From Pleurotus djamor (lineage: Eukaryota > Basidiomycota > Agaricomycetes > Agaricales > Pleurotaceae), in contig JAPEVF010001310.1 in NCBI GenBank assembly GCA_029747585.1, forward strand, positions 1-11,188: a stretch of DNA of 11,188 nt, in the 5' to 3' direction. This document shows, piece by piece, positions 1-8,740 of the stretch; the stretch's first letter is position 1, and each line of letters starts with the position of its first letter. The position numbers were made by a program, and so were the translations under genes. A model generated the notes under the pieces. The model made no database searches, had not been told where the DNA came from, and saw only the letters and a list, made by a program, of their open reading frames with translations.

Positions 1-160
1 ATCAGTAGACTACTTCTGTTAACGTAGACACATCAAGAGAGTATCCGCTGTTAACGTAGACCCACAAAGAGAGTACTCACTGTTAACAGGGACCCATTGG
101 AAGAGTACTCGCTGTTAACGTAGACCCATCAAGAGAGTATGCGCTGTTAATATACACCCA
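1..160 (-). repeat. Left subterminal GTTAAC repeat array (truncated by window start)
   Basis: Four intact GTTAAC cores (about 18, 50, 83 and 114) and one degenerate ATTAA-type core near 147 lie at the same 31/32-bp spacing as in the right array and in inverted orientation to it. The array is cut at base 1, so its full length is unknown. Confidence 0.9.
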
Positions 161-340
161 TCAGTAGACTACTTCTATGAATTCAGACTCTTCACTATCC
201 ACTTGCTTCCTTATTCACTGTAGGAGATGTCAGACTCCACCAAATTACACCAGCAGTCAAGCAAGCATTTAACCACAAAAGATAGCACTCAAGTACCTAC
301 ACTCAAGCCTGGACTTGGACTTAGAAAAGACTTCGCATTC

Positions 341-373
341 GGGCGCTCGATCGGGCGCTTAAATCGAGCGCCC
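341..373. repeat. GC-rich hairpin in left arm
   Basis: GGGCGCTCGAT (341-351) pairs perfectly with ATCGAGCGCCC (363-373) around an 11-nt loop that itself contains a third GGGCGCTT copy. The structure is the most GC-rich part of the arm and lies just inside the repeat array. It could be a protein-binding or fold-back site; function is not shown. Confidence 0.75.
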
Positions 374-477
374 GTCGAAAGCGTCCCACCTAACATCAAC
401 AGAGGAACGACAAGGACATCCATACGAGTAGGAGTAAGAACAAGCAATGTAAGGCATGTAACTAAGAGGTCCGAAGG

Positions 478-3291
478 CTATGTAGAATTGAGAACAAGTG
501 GGAAGTTATGTCCGGCAAGAGGTCCTGCCCACATAGAGATGAACTTGTCTTTCAAAGCGAGGAAAACAGCTGCTTGACGGTACCCATATGCACCCAACCC
601 CTCATTGAGGTGGGGACACGTTGATCGACGACCATTGGCACTGGTCCGATACCATTCCATCCGCTTCCACTCAAGGTAGGCGATAGTGCGGCGCATTTCC
701 TCCACAACCAGGTTGACCTCTTCATCCCAGCGCTTAGCTCGAGCCATCGACTTGGTCCATTCGAGACGAAGTGCTATAACTAAAGGTGAGAAGACCGAAG
801 CTGCGGCAAAAGGAAAGTATGCTTACCTGATCCAACAGACTCATCAGATGGGAGCTCGACAACTTCTGTCGAGGCCGAGGCGGCTGGGACAGTACGCCAT
901 ATCCAAGAAACTTCGCGCCGACTCTCTCTGCTTGTGGTTGGTTCGTCTGGGTTTCGACGCGGCCACTGGATATCACAGGGCCTGAGGGGAAGGTATTGAG
1001 TCTGCCATAATCCGGCAGGGTCCAAGTTTGACAGTGCTTCCCGCGTCCAATGCAGCTGACCAAGCACGAACATCTTCGTCAGAAAAGGCGGCGGAGAATT
1101 CGACGTGTAAAGCTCGATGTCGAGCTTTCAATTTTATCGCCTCCGTAAAGCGGCTAAGAAAAGATGTGCCTGAGACGACGGATTGAGAAACAATAAAGAT
1201 TAGATGTCCGGAAAAAGACTCACCCATGCCAACGATTTTCCTCCAGTTCCACGCGGCAGCGTGGTCATCAATGGTGTCCACCCTGGAGCCTGGACCCATA
1301 ATCTTCGTGCTCATACTGACAGGATTAATGTGGGACCACCAGCGTTCAGGGTCTTCACAGTCGGTTTCGGCAGACCAAAGGATGTAGTTGAGGTTAAACT
1401 TGGCCTGACACTTGGGGCCGTGAGCGTACAGATGGAATTTTGGGACAACGTAGGTTATCTGGCTGACGGCGGAATCGCTCAGGCGAAGATCGGAGGAGAA
1501 GGTGGCGTTTCGCGTAGCAAAGTTCACCGAGTATTGGCAAGCGATGTCGTATGAGATACAGAGTCGGGCGAATGGTTGATCTTGGAGAGTTTGATGAATG
1601 ATGAAATCTGTGTTCACGTAGCTAAGAAAAGATGAGTAACGAGGGAATCGGGATAGAGGATGTTATATCTTACCGTTCACCCTTTTGAAGGCTACCTAGA
1701 CCATTTCGTCGTACCAGACCGTGCCGAGCACAGACGACCGCAACGATACCTGTGGACGCATAGCCATTGGAGCGCCGACTGTTTGCTTGGTCAACAGCCT
1801 TCAGTTCGGAGTCGCATAGATTAGGCTAGAAGGTCGAAGGCATGAGTTTAAGTCAGAGGACCAAGTAAAATGGGACATACCTCAGGTTCGTTCTGATTTG
1901 CTGCGATGTACGCCTTATATGGGCCGTTGGGAACCCAGTGGCCCCAGCCATCACCAAGCGGTTGATCATGGGTGATACCCCGTTCACGGTTCTTGAGTCG
2001 GAAATTTGCGTCGACTGTCAACCGAAGAGTATAGAGCCATCTGCAAAAATTAGCACATGAGTCAGTGTTTTGACAGCAGGAGATGGTGCCGTACCGTCGC
2101 GCCATTGGGGCTGTCTCCCAGTCAGAGGGAAGGTTGATGGATGGATGGGGACAAGGCGGGCAGTCAACCGCGAGAGCACCAGATGATACTGAACTGATAT
2201 CTTCGGTTTGGTGACCCCTACCGCTACGCTTGATCATTCGAAGATGTCGGTATTGACGCATGCACACGAGGAATTGATCGTAGCGAGATTGGACATTGGT
2301 CGTACCAGTATTGTCAGTCTTCCTTTCGATGGAAAGACAGTAGTCGTAGGCAGACAATTTGCCTTGCAAGGTAAGTTGATGGAACGTGTTTAGGTGGTCG
2401 AGGGTGAAGGCTGTGCGGGGACGGCAGGTAGAAGCTGGGTACCAGCCGAACCGGAAGAATTGGATGTATTCTTCGGTAAAGGTACAGTTGCAGAATCGGA
2501 GGTTGACGAGGTGGTGGCCGGTGACGTCCACGATGCAGCACGCCTTGCGAATATCTGACGGAAGACGACATTCTCCCCCGCCGTGACCCAGCTGAACTAT
2601 CAATCCAAGCGTAGCGAGTGAGGTAGATGCGAAATGGCCTTCGTCCCAAACCTAAAGAAAGACTTCAACAAGGAATAGGAAAAATGAGAGTAATGGACAC
2701 GCACTTGTAAACGATGGAGAGGCAGGTGCTTATGCCTCTCCAAAATGCAGTCCTGACAGTAGCAATCTCTATTCGCACAGTCCAAGCAACGATATAATCC
2801 TTCTTCAGGTGATGGGTGCGATGTGGTCGGGCATGTTGCGAGGCCAGCTCGACCTTCGAGGCGAAAAAGTTCATCTAAGAACCGGCTCCGATAGGTAGAC
2901 GTCCACTGCTGAAGGGTCGACATGTCCTGAAGTGTAGTATGAGTACCTAGGAAGGCGAAGGCATCGACGAAGACCATACCTCTTCGGCATCGACGTTGAC
3001 GTTGGGAGCAGAGTCTGAGTTGGTGGGGAACGTTGAGTCATCATCGGGATTATCGCCCGATCCAGCCGCCTCCTTTTCCCCTATATCCTCCTCATCGACC
3101 TCAGCAACCACAATCACGGTTTCTTTGCGAATCTTTTGAGATGGAGCTGCGTGGGCCTGATGTACGAAGGTTCTCTTGGATGAGCCGGCCTTTGAGACAC
3201 TGTCTGACGTAGCCTCCTTTGGTTGCCGCAAGTTATACGTTGAGGACGCTCGACGTCCGGAATTGTTTCGACGATCTCTGACCATGGCCAA
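478..3291 (-). CDS. KDZ transposase with CxC2-type cysteine cluster; C-terminal half appears disrupted
   Basis: This is the transposase that should excise and insert the element, acting in the nucleus. Proposed exons (minus strand): 3291-2980, 2926-2705, 2651-2095, 2040-1881, 1825-1674, 1621-1224, 1169-827, 779-478. Introns are 47-55 nt with GT-AG ends, and the frame is consistent through the first six exons. Residues 1-104 are a charged, probably disordered leader. Residues 105-200 hold FLDELFRLEGR, YRCLDC..RDCYCQDC and HKHLPLHRLQ, typical of the KDZ-associated cysteine cluster. Then follow WYPAS, the TDNTGT and RSGRGH motifs, LTVDANFRLK, CARHG, LGSLQKGERY, SYDIACQ (about 491-497), PKFHLYAHGPKCQ (528-540), TDCEDPER (554-561) and STKIMGPGSR..T.DDH (572-588), the RNase H-fold core. 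Family members usually have a glycine where C556 stands. The C-terminus (SWIW, then AKRWDEEVNL.VEEMRRTIAYLEW) is in another frame from the core, and about 150 family residues seem missing between them. Start chosen at the first ATG before the leader; ATG at 3285 is an alternative. Confidence 0.92.
1050..1073 (-). other. Apparent internal deletion and frame change in the KDZ transposase
   Basis: Reading exon 7 from 1169 gives a good family match up to DVRAWSAALDA (about 1060), after which that frame drifts and stops at 973. The frame that continues to the conserved SWIW motif and joins exon 8 with correct splice phase is shifted by one position. From memory of the family, about 150 residues normally lie between these blocks, including a long alpha-helical stretch; they are absent here. 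An extra weak intron (for example a GTCAGC donor with an AG acceptor about 49 nt on) could repair the frame but not supply the missing segment. Confidence 0.65.
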
Positions 3292-3770
3292 AGAGTTGGA
3301 TAGGTGGATGGGATGTATTGAATGCTGGCGAGCAAGATTTTATGGAGTGAAGGAAGAAGCAGGATTTTTGAAAAGAACTTGTCGAAACTCCAGTCGAGAG
3401 CCAGCCATGTTACACAATGATTAGTTATTGTTCGCACCTTTCCATTGTCCTTTCTCTCTTCGAATGACATACGCGTGGTTTGTACATAGGTTATTTGTGA
3501 GCCATGCCCTGCATACGTACACTTGATTTCATTCAATTGGGTTCCATCGTTCGAAATTCTAACTGACCCCTCACTCTGGTGAACTCTACCACCAAAACCC
3601 AGACATATAAGCGACCTCTCGTGGTGTCACATACTCTTCCCTTGAAATTACTTTTACCTACTGCTGGCTTCCCTCGCATTGATGATCAAATATCAGATGT
3701 GTGAAAACGAATACGATGCGAGATTCAAAACGAGTAAACATGATGTCCAAAGAAGTAACTACGGATACGA
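3292..3770. other. Intergenic stretch between the two minus-strand genes
   Basis: These 479 bases separate the transposase start (3291) from the stop of the viroplasmin-like gene (3771), so they must hold the terminator of the upstream gene and the promoter of the transposase. Short open frames here lack domain features. A TATATG-like stretch on the minus strand near 3604-3611 is about 310 bases upstream of the transposase ATG. I see no further structure. Confidence 0.5.
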
Positions 3771-4828
3771 CTACGCGCTAGTGGGGTATAGAGGTCCTTG
3801 ACCCTCTTCAGCCTCCGTATAGAGTTGAACCGCATGCTCGAGACTTTCTGCACGTTGAGCGTAGCCATTGGGACCGCGTAAAGCCTTGATATATGCCCTA
3901 GACAGATGTGAGCCTGAGAACTTCGTATGACGGCTGATGAAGAACATACCAAGAATCATAGAACACACCAATCTCCCTACCTCGGATGACGGCGTACCAA
4001 TGTGGATCTTTGACTACATCAGTGGGGGGATAGCGTTGGCGAAGTTCCTGAGGTACGGCATAGGATTCCAAGATGTTGACGTCGTCACCAGTGATACGCG
4101 CGTGGAAGGGGATATACGGGGTAAGAGGAGTCCGGCGAATAGGAGTGGCAGCTGAGGACGCGGAACGAGGACAGGCCGTTGCAATACGAGTAGCCGTGGT
4201 TGTCATACGAGGTGCCTGCGGTGTGACGGGGGCAGGGTTGGTGGTGGAAGGACTGTTTAGGCGGCCGAGATCCGAAGGAAGCATGGGTTGTTGGTGACGC
4301 TGACCAAGAACGACAGGCGGCTTAGAGCCTCCAGTGTCGTCGTCATCGTCACTCTCAACCGAAATGACTGAGAGTGCGCGTGCTTTCCCTTTGGTAGGAG
4401 GAGTCGACGGAGTGCGTGAGGGGACCAGATTGCTATGACGGAGTGTGACTGAAGGTGCGGGTGTGAAAGGTGAACGAGAAGGAGGAGGACCCTGGTCTTG
4501 TCTCGGAGGGCGCGCCTCAGGAGCACGATCGGTCGTGACGGTGCTGGCGGTGTTGATAGTACTAAGAGGCGCAGGAGGCATGTCGCTGCGTTGAAAGTGG
4601 ATGGTCGCACCGTTCTGGTCGTGGTGAGTGATGACAGTAACAGTGTGGTGTTGGTCGGTAGGAGGGATGTGCAAGTCGAACCGATAGTCGCGCAGCACCT
4701 GGAGTGATCGGATTGGTGGGGNCGCGATAGGCTTGGCACCCATCGGGTTCGTCGTCTACAAGCCAAAAAAAAAATGAGCGGTCAAGAGTAATAATGAGGT
4801 TGAACACACCAAAGCTATTGGGGGTCAT
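3771..4828 (-). CDS. Proline/serine-rich protein with C-terminal viroplasmin / RNase H1 N-terminal-like domain (frame broken)
   Basis: Proposed exons: 4828-4808 (seven codons) and 4755-3771, joined across a 52-nt intron with a long T tract before its TTGTAG acceptor. If the tiny first exon is wrong, ATG at 4743 is the start. Residues 8 to about 230 are low-complexity, rich in Pro, Ser, Thr and Arg, with an acidic patch SVESDDDDD; one base (4722) is unread (N). From about residue 259 the sequence HWYAVIRGREIGVFYDSW matches the start of the caulimovirus viroplasmin / RNase H1 hybrid-binding domain. The expected continuation (nine residues, then FSGSHL..AYIKAL and AESLEHAVQLYTEAE) lies in the frame one base further on; one extra T at about 3948 explains it. 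In RNase H1 this domain binds RNA:DNA hybrids or dsRNA; no catalytic RNase H domain follows. Role in the transposon is unknown. It lies head-to-head with the gene starting at 5045. Confidence 0.65.
3945..3951 (-). other. Apparent single-base frame break inside the viroplasmin-like domain
   Basis: The TGG codon of the DSW motif is at 3951-3949 and the codon that restores the domain begins at 3947, leaving T3948 unpaired with any codon. A GT-AG intron here would be only 16 nt, which is too short. Either the gene is a pseudogene at this position or one base is an assembly or read error; an N at 4722 in the same gene shows that sequence quality is imperfect nearby. Confidence 0.6.
4722..4722. other. 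Unresolved base (N)
   Basis: The only ambiguous base in the window. It falls in the second exon of the viroplasmin-like gene, near residue 19 of the spliced product, and makes one codon unreadable without changing frame. Confidence 0.99.
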
Positions 4829-5044
4829 TCTTCTTTCCCTGTCGATTGCAAGGGGAGAAGCCAGCCTTTTAACAAGAAGACCCTTGCTCCACCAGCTGGT
4901 TCAAGTGTGTTAACAGCGTCGTCAATGATATAATCGAGCTCGCACGTACCATGAGGACTTCCTCCCAAGACCCGAACCCCCCACCATCATTGCATCATCG
5001 TCTTCGCTAGTCTGCCTGCTGCCTTTCATATCCGTCTCTTCCCT
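4829..5044. promoter_or_regulatory. Divergent (bidirectional) promoter region
   Basis: The 216 bases lie between two start codons that face away from each other: the viroplasmin-like gene (minus, ATG at 4828) and the large gene (plus, ATG at 5045). Both promoters must fit here unless there are unseen upstream exons. A TATAAT-like stretch occurs at 4929-4934. No operator-like palindrome was recognised. A shared promoter would co-express the two accessory proteins. Confidence 0.55.
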
Positions 5045-7320
5045 ATGTCTCGTGGGCCGAAAACTAGCCAACCCCAAGCCCAATCGGGTAAACGCAGCGG
5101 AGGAAAGAAGTGGACGACCCCCGAAGAGCGAGTGTGGCTGGAGAAACGCCTCAAGGTCTACCTTAGCATCAGGAAAGCCGCGAATCCGAAGGACCCAGAA
5201 GGACTCAAGCGAGACTTGGCCGATTTCTGGAATGAAACTCAGAAAGAGTTCATCCATGCGTTCCGAGTTGGTGTCACTCTTGATACGGATGCCCTGGACC
5301 TGTTGAACCGCGTAAGTGACCTGTACGTTTGAATGAGGAGCTCGGAACTTACCTGTGACTCACCAGAGGCTGAAACAATGGTTTCCGAACAATAAGAAAT
5401 CCAAAGAAGGTGTTCGCTTGATCAATTTCTCGAAGGGCAAGAAGAGGAGACTTGCGTCTCGACACGCGTACAGCGCCTTGTACTACAAGACGAAGATATC
5501 TCCAGTTGTCAAGGCTCGGTGGTTGAAGGAAAAGACGTACGACAAGAACAAGGGTGCTCCGTTGTGGCTGAAGAATCAGGTCACAAATGAGATGTGGGCA
5601 AAGGAAACAAAGAAGGTTAAGGACGAGGTCAAAGCGTACGTCGAGGAGGAGTATAAGCGGCAGATGGCCGAGGAGGAGGACGATGTTGGCGACGATGAAG
5701 ACGATGAGGAGGAAGATGCCAAGGAGCGCGCTAGACGGAAGCTTGCTAGGCGCCGTCAAAGGTCTGACTTCGTCTCGTTTTTGACATCCCACTCTAACGC
5801 CACTATGTTCCCCAGCAACATCAACGCCCTCAACGATACTCTTGTCACGGTCCTTCAGCAGCTGCACGAGGAGACTGGTCTATATGGTTTTTTTGCTCTG
5901 GTTGGTCCGGAGCCGAAAGAAGGGGGGAATCTGTCCGTGTTCATGTGAGCCTTTTTCTTTTCTTGTGGGATGACTCTTTCTGACACGTATCCCAGCTCCG
6001 ACTATGGATCTCATAGCTACGACAAGCAGAAGACGGTCTTCTCAGAGCATTCAGAACTCGTCGATCAGATTCAGACATCGCTATTGGAATTCGGGGAAAA
6101 GGCATTTCGTGCGTTTCGACCTGATTTCTTTGAGTTTCAGTTGGGCTAACGAAGGAATAGCTTCGCTCGTGCGTGCAGAGGCTAGCCTACCAGATACGGA
6201 CCATAAACGAAACTACAAACTTCCTGGCGCAAGCACTCGATCCAAGACCAAGAACACGATCCCTTCCACTTCCACCTCCACTCCTCCTCCCATCCGCGCG
6301 GCTCCTAGCCCGCCGTCCACACTAAACCCAAAGATACTCAAGCGAGTGTCTACACAGAAACAACCCGCACGTCCTTCCCCTTCGGATGATGCCGGCACCA
6401 CCCGCAGTCCCGAAAACGATGATACCACCGCTGACCCCAACTCGAGCGACATCGAGGTCGACGTCGACATGACCGAAGCCAACTCAAGCGACGACGAGGT
6501 CGACATGACCAACCCTGCCTCGAGCGACAATGAATATGACAATAACGACGACCCCAAATCGAGCGACAACGAATGTGATGATACCAGTCGCGATAGCCAG
6601 ACTCCGATGGTTGTGGTGGACGAGGAGGAGGAGGAAGAGTTTAATGCCAAGGATGTTGAGGCAGAGCTCGCATCCGTGGTCTCGATGTTGCAGCCTGACT
6701 CGTGGATCACCCCCTGCGTAGCCTACCTCCAATCTTTTGGCGGACACCCCCTTTGGAACTCCCTCATCCTCGCATTCATCAAGTTTGAAGACCATCTATG
6801 TGAGCACTCAGGCATTGTAAGTCGTTTCGCCCCACCTTGGTGAACTAAAACTCATTTCCTTATACAGTATCCTAAGCAACATCGCCCATTCGAGCTCTCA
6901 AAGTGGATCCAGAGCGGCCGAAAGACCAATAAGCGAAAGCCCATCGATGCCGGCGCCCTTCGAAGTCTTCGTTGCGAACTCTACACGTGGTGGTTCTCAA
7001 TGCAGCCTTCGTCGCGGAACGTTGGAAAGCTTCCCCCTTACCCGCTCACTTGCCTCAACTTGGAACGCCCAGGTGAAGTTCCTCAGGCTGAATGGCAAAC
7101 TCTCATGCAGGGCTCACAGAACACCATGTATGGTGTTCTCGCATGCCTCGCTTGGTGGATGGAGGCTGTGCAGGGCAAGAAGGATGTGCTCGAAAGGGTT
7201 GATTTCGACAGCTTGATCAAAGATGTCCTCTGGGTAATTACTGAACTCTTATTCACACCTCTTCCACCTCTTCCTACTCCAACCCCTGCACGATCCAAGC
7301 AGCCTCGCTCTCGTAGCTAA
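5045..7320 (+). CDS. Large KDZ-element accessory protein (recurrent basidiomycete hypothetical family), intact, 688 aa
   Basis: Proposed exons: 5045-5311, 5367-5944, 5996-6108, 6161-6816, 6868-7320. The four introns are 51-55 nt, GT-AG, and all phases agree, giving an unbroken 688-residue product. Residues 21-41 (KKWTTPEERVWLEKRLKVYL) resemble the opening of a protein family abundant in Agaricomycete genomes. RLKQWFPNNKK follows at the second exon. Next comes an acidic tract then a basic tract (about 185-225), and TGLYGFFALVGPEP..GG (259-275), another family block. Residues 320-470 are disordered and carry several SSD.E repeats (413-463). The C-terminal block has F.LSKWIQSGRK, WW at 579-580 followed by QPSSR, G..NTMYGVL..LAWWMEA and IKDVLWVI. 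No enzymatic motif is visible, so I assign no activity. Position inside the arms, convergent with neither neighbour and divergent from the viroplasmin-like gene, suggests an element-borne accessory function such as DNA or chromatin binding; this is inference. Confidence 0.85.
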
Positions 7321-7477
7321 TGCCCATAGCACTCTCCCCCGCCTCTATCCATGTCCCTTGCTTACATCCCTCCTGCCTTAGAAATAGACAGTCTGATACC
7401 CATAGACACTACAATAGCTTGGAAGAATATAATAGTTGATTGCTTTTATCTGGATCCTGAGAAGATGTGGAGGGAGT
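7321..7477 (+). other. 3' region between accessory gene and right arm
   Basis: These 157 bases follow the stop codon at 7318-7320 and should hold the 3' untranslated region and polyadenylation signals. They are AT-richer than the gene (for example around 7375-7445). No canonical AATAAA was seen. The last exon could alternatively be spliced near GTAATT at 7213, which would move the stop into this stretch. Confidence 0.4.
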
Positions 7478-7878
7478 TGTTGATGTTAGGTGGGACGCTT
7501 TCGACGGGCGCTCGATTTAAGCGCCCGATCGAGCGCCCGAATGCGAAGTCTTTTCTAAGTCCAAGTCCAGGCTTGAGTGTAGGTACTTGAGTGCTATCTT
7601 TTGTGGTTAAATGCTTGCTTGACTGCTGGTGTAATTTGGTGGAGTCTGACATCTCCTACAGTGAATAAGGAAGCAAGTGGATAGTGAAGAGTCTGAATTC
7701 ATAGAAGTAGTCTACTGATGGGTGTATATTAACAGCGCATACTCTCTTGATGGGTCTACGTTAACAGCGAGTACTCTTCCAATGGGTCCCTGTTAACAGT
7801 GAGTACTCTCTTTGTGGGTCTACGTTAACAGCGGATACTCTCTTGATGTGTCTACGTTAACAGAAGTAGTCTACTGAT
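7478..7878 (-). repeat. Right inverted arm of the KDZ element (inner part)
   Basis: This is the exact reverse complement of 1-401. It starts 158 bases after the stop codon of the plus-strand gene ending at 7320, as the left arm ends 77 bases beyond the transposase stop at 478, so both genes run outward to the arms. The arm contains the mirror copy of the GC-rich hairpin (7506-7538) and the first units of the repeat array from about 7720. Confidence 0.95.
7506..7538. repeat. GC-rich hairpin in right arm
   Basis: Exact mirror copy of the 341-373 hairpin, with the same 11-bp stem and 11-nt loop. Its preservation in both arms follows from overall arm identity and does not by itself prove selection. 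Confidence 0.75.
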
Positions 7879-8740
7879 GGGTCCCTGTTAACAGCCCTAA
7901 GCCGTTATTGGGTCTACGTTAACAGTGAGTACTATTTTGCTGGGTCCCTGTTAACAGACCTAAATTGTTATTGGGTGTACGTTAACAGACCTAAATTGTT
8001 AGTGGGTCTACGTTAACAGCGAGTACTCTTCCAATGGGTCCCTGTTAACAGTGAGTACTCTCTTTGTGGGTCTACGTTAACAGTGAGTACTCTCTTTGTG
8101 GGTCTACGTTAACAGCGGATACTCTCTTGATGTGTCTACGTTAACAGCGGATACTCTCTTGATGTGTCTACGTTAACAGCGAGTACTATTCTGATGGGTG
8201 TACGTTAACAGCTGTACATTGTTATTGAGTCTACGTTAACAGCGAGTACTATTCTGATGGGTGTACGTTAACAGCTGTACATTGTTATTGAGTCTACGTT
8301 AACAGCGAGTACTATTTGGCTGGGTTCCTGTTAACAGCTGTACATTGTTATTGGGTCCCTGTTAACAGCGGGTACTATTCTGATGGGTGTACGTTAACAG
8401 CCCTAAGTCGTTACTGGGTCTACGTTAACAGCGGGTACTATTCTGATGGGTGTACGTTAACAGCCCTAAGCCATTATTGGGTCTACGTTAACAGTGGGTA
8501 CTCTCCTGATGCGTCTACGTTAACAGCCCTAGTCTATTCATGGATCCCTGTTAACAGCCATGCTCCCTTGTTGGGTCTCTGTTCACTACATTCACATCCT
8601 TGTTGGGTTTTGTTAACAGAATCTTGTTGGAGGTCCGTTAACAGACCAGAAGGCTTGTTGGACTTCAGTTCATAATCCTTGCTGGGCCCAATTAACTACA
8701 TTTTGCAACAACTGTTGTATTCTGTTAACTCAAGTAGCAG
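7720..8740 (+). repeat. Subterminal minisatellite array, 31/32-bp period, core TACGTTAACAG
   Basis: The hexamer GTTAAC, usually inside GGGTCTACGTTAACAG or GGGTCCCTGTTAACAG, recurs every 31 or 32 bp (for example 7760, 7792, 7824, 7856, 7887, 7918, 7950, 7981, 8012). About thirty units can be followed. The first half of each unit is nearly constant. The second half falls into a few recurring classes, for example beginning CGAGTACTCTTCC, TGAGTACTCTCTT, CGGATACTCTCTT, CCCTAAGCCGTTATT and CTGTACATTGTTATT. A 63-bp two-unit block is duplicated exactly (8180-8242 and 8243-8305). Units decay after about 8560 and the last recognisable core is near 8729. In KDZ and other transposons such subterminal repeats are the usual candidates for transposase-binding sites; that role is inference here. 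Confidence 0.93.

Larger units (their letters stand above)
1..401 (+). repeat. Left inverted arm of the KDZ element (inner part)
   Basis: Base n pairs with base 7879-n on the opposite strand for every position from 1 to 401, with no mismatch or gap in my reading. The match stops sharply after 401 (G on the left, A on the right-arm complement at the next position). Positions 1 to about 160 belong to the GTTAAC repeat array; positions 160-401 are unique arm sequence with a GC-rich hairpin at 341-373. The arm must extend upstream beyond the window, because its partner continues past 7878. An open frame through this arm (from 227) is present identically in both arms and is not treated as a gene. 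Confidence 0.95.
1..8740. mobile_element. KDZ-superfamily DNA transposon with long inverted arms and three genes (left end outside window)
   Basis: Two perfectly matching inverted arms (1-401 and 7478-7878) enclose a KDZ transposase gene, a viroplasmin-like gene and a third large gene, so the three genes form one unit. Outside the matching segment the right arm continues as an array of GTTAAC-centred repeats that fades out around 8740. The left side begins inside the same type of array, so about 0.9 kb of left terminus is probably missing from the window. KDZ elements are known from basidiomycetes and from fish (Zisupton), the latter with 8-bp target duplications; I could not locate the exact tip or a target duplication because the left end is absent. 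Arm identity implies recent movement or recent conversion between arms. The right boundary of 8740 is approximate. Confidence 0.85.

Noticed and set aside
227..577. Open frame in the left arm, with an identical N-terminal part on the minus strand from 7652
   Set aside because: The shared part comes from the identical inverted arms, and the two frames diverge at the arm boundary. The left one also overlaps the transposase 3' end. No domain is visible.
1204..1554. Plus-strand open frame of 116 codons
   Set aside because: It is antisense to the catalytic core exon of the KDZ transposase.
6213..6710. Minus-strand serine-rich open frame
   Set aside because: It is the antisense shadow of the acidic SSD.E-repeat exon of the plus-strand gene.
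8316..8675. Plus-strand open frame with repeated NSGYYSDGCTLTAL-like peptides
   Set aside because: It is a translation of the 31/32-bp minisatellite and has no independent coding evidence.
7720..8740. CRISPR-like array (regular repeats with variable spacers)
   Set aside because: Spacers are few, recurrent classes rather than unique. The repeats also occur inverted at the other end of a eukaryotic transposon, and no cas genes exist.
1..8740. TET/JBP dioxygenase gene, which is known to travel with KDZ elements in basidiomycetes
   Set aside because: None of the three genes shows the HxD...H iron-binding pattern or other 2-oxoglutarate dioxygenase features, and no spare space remains between the arms.
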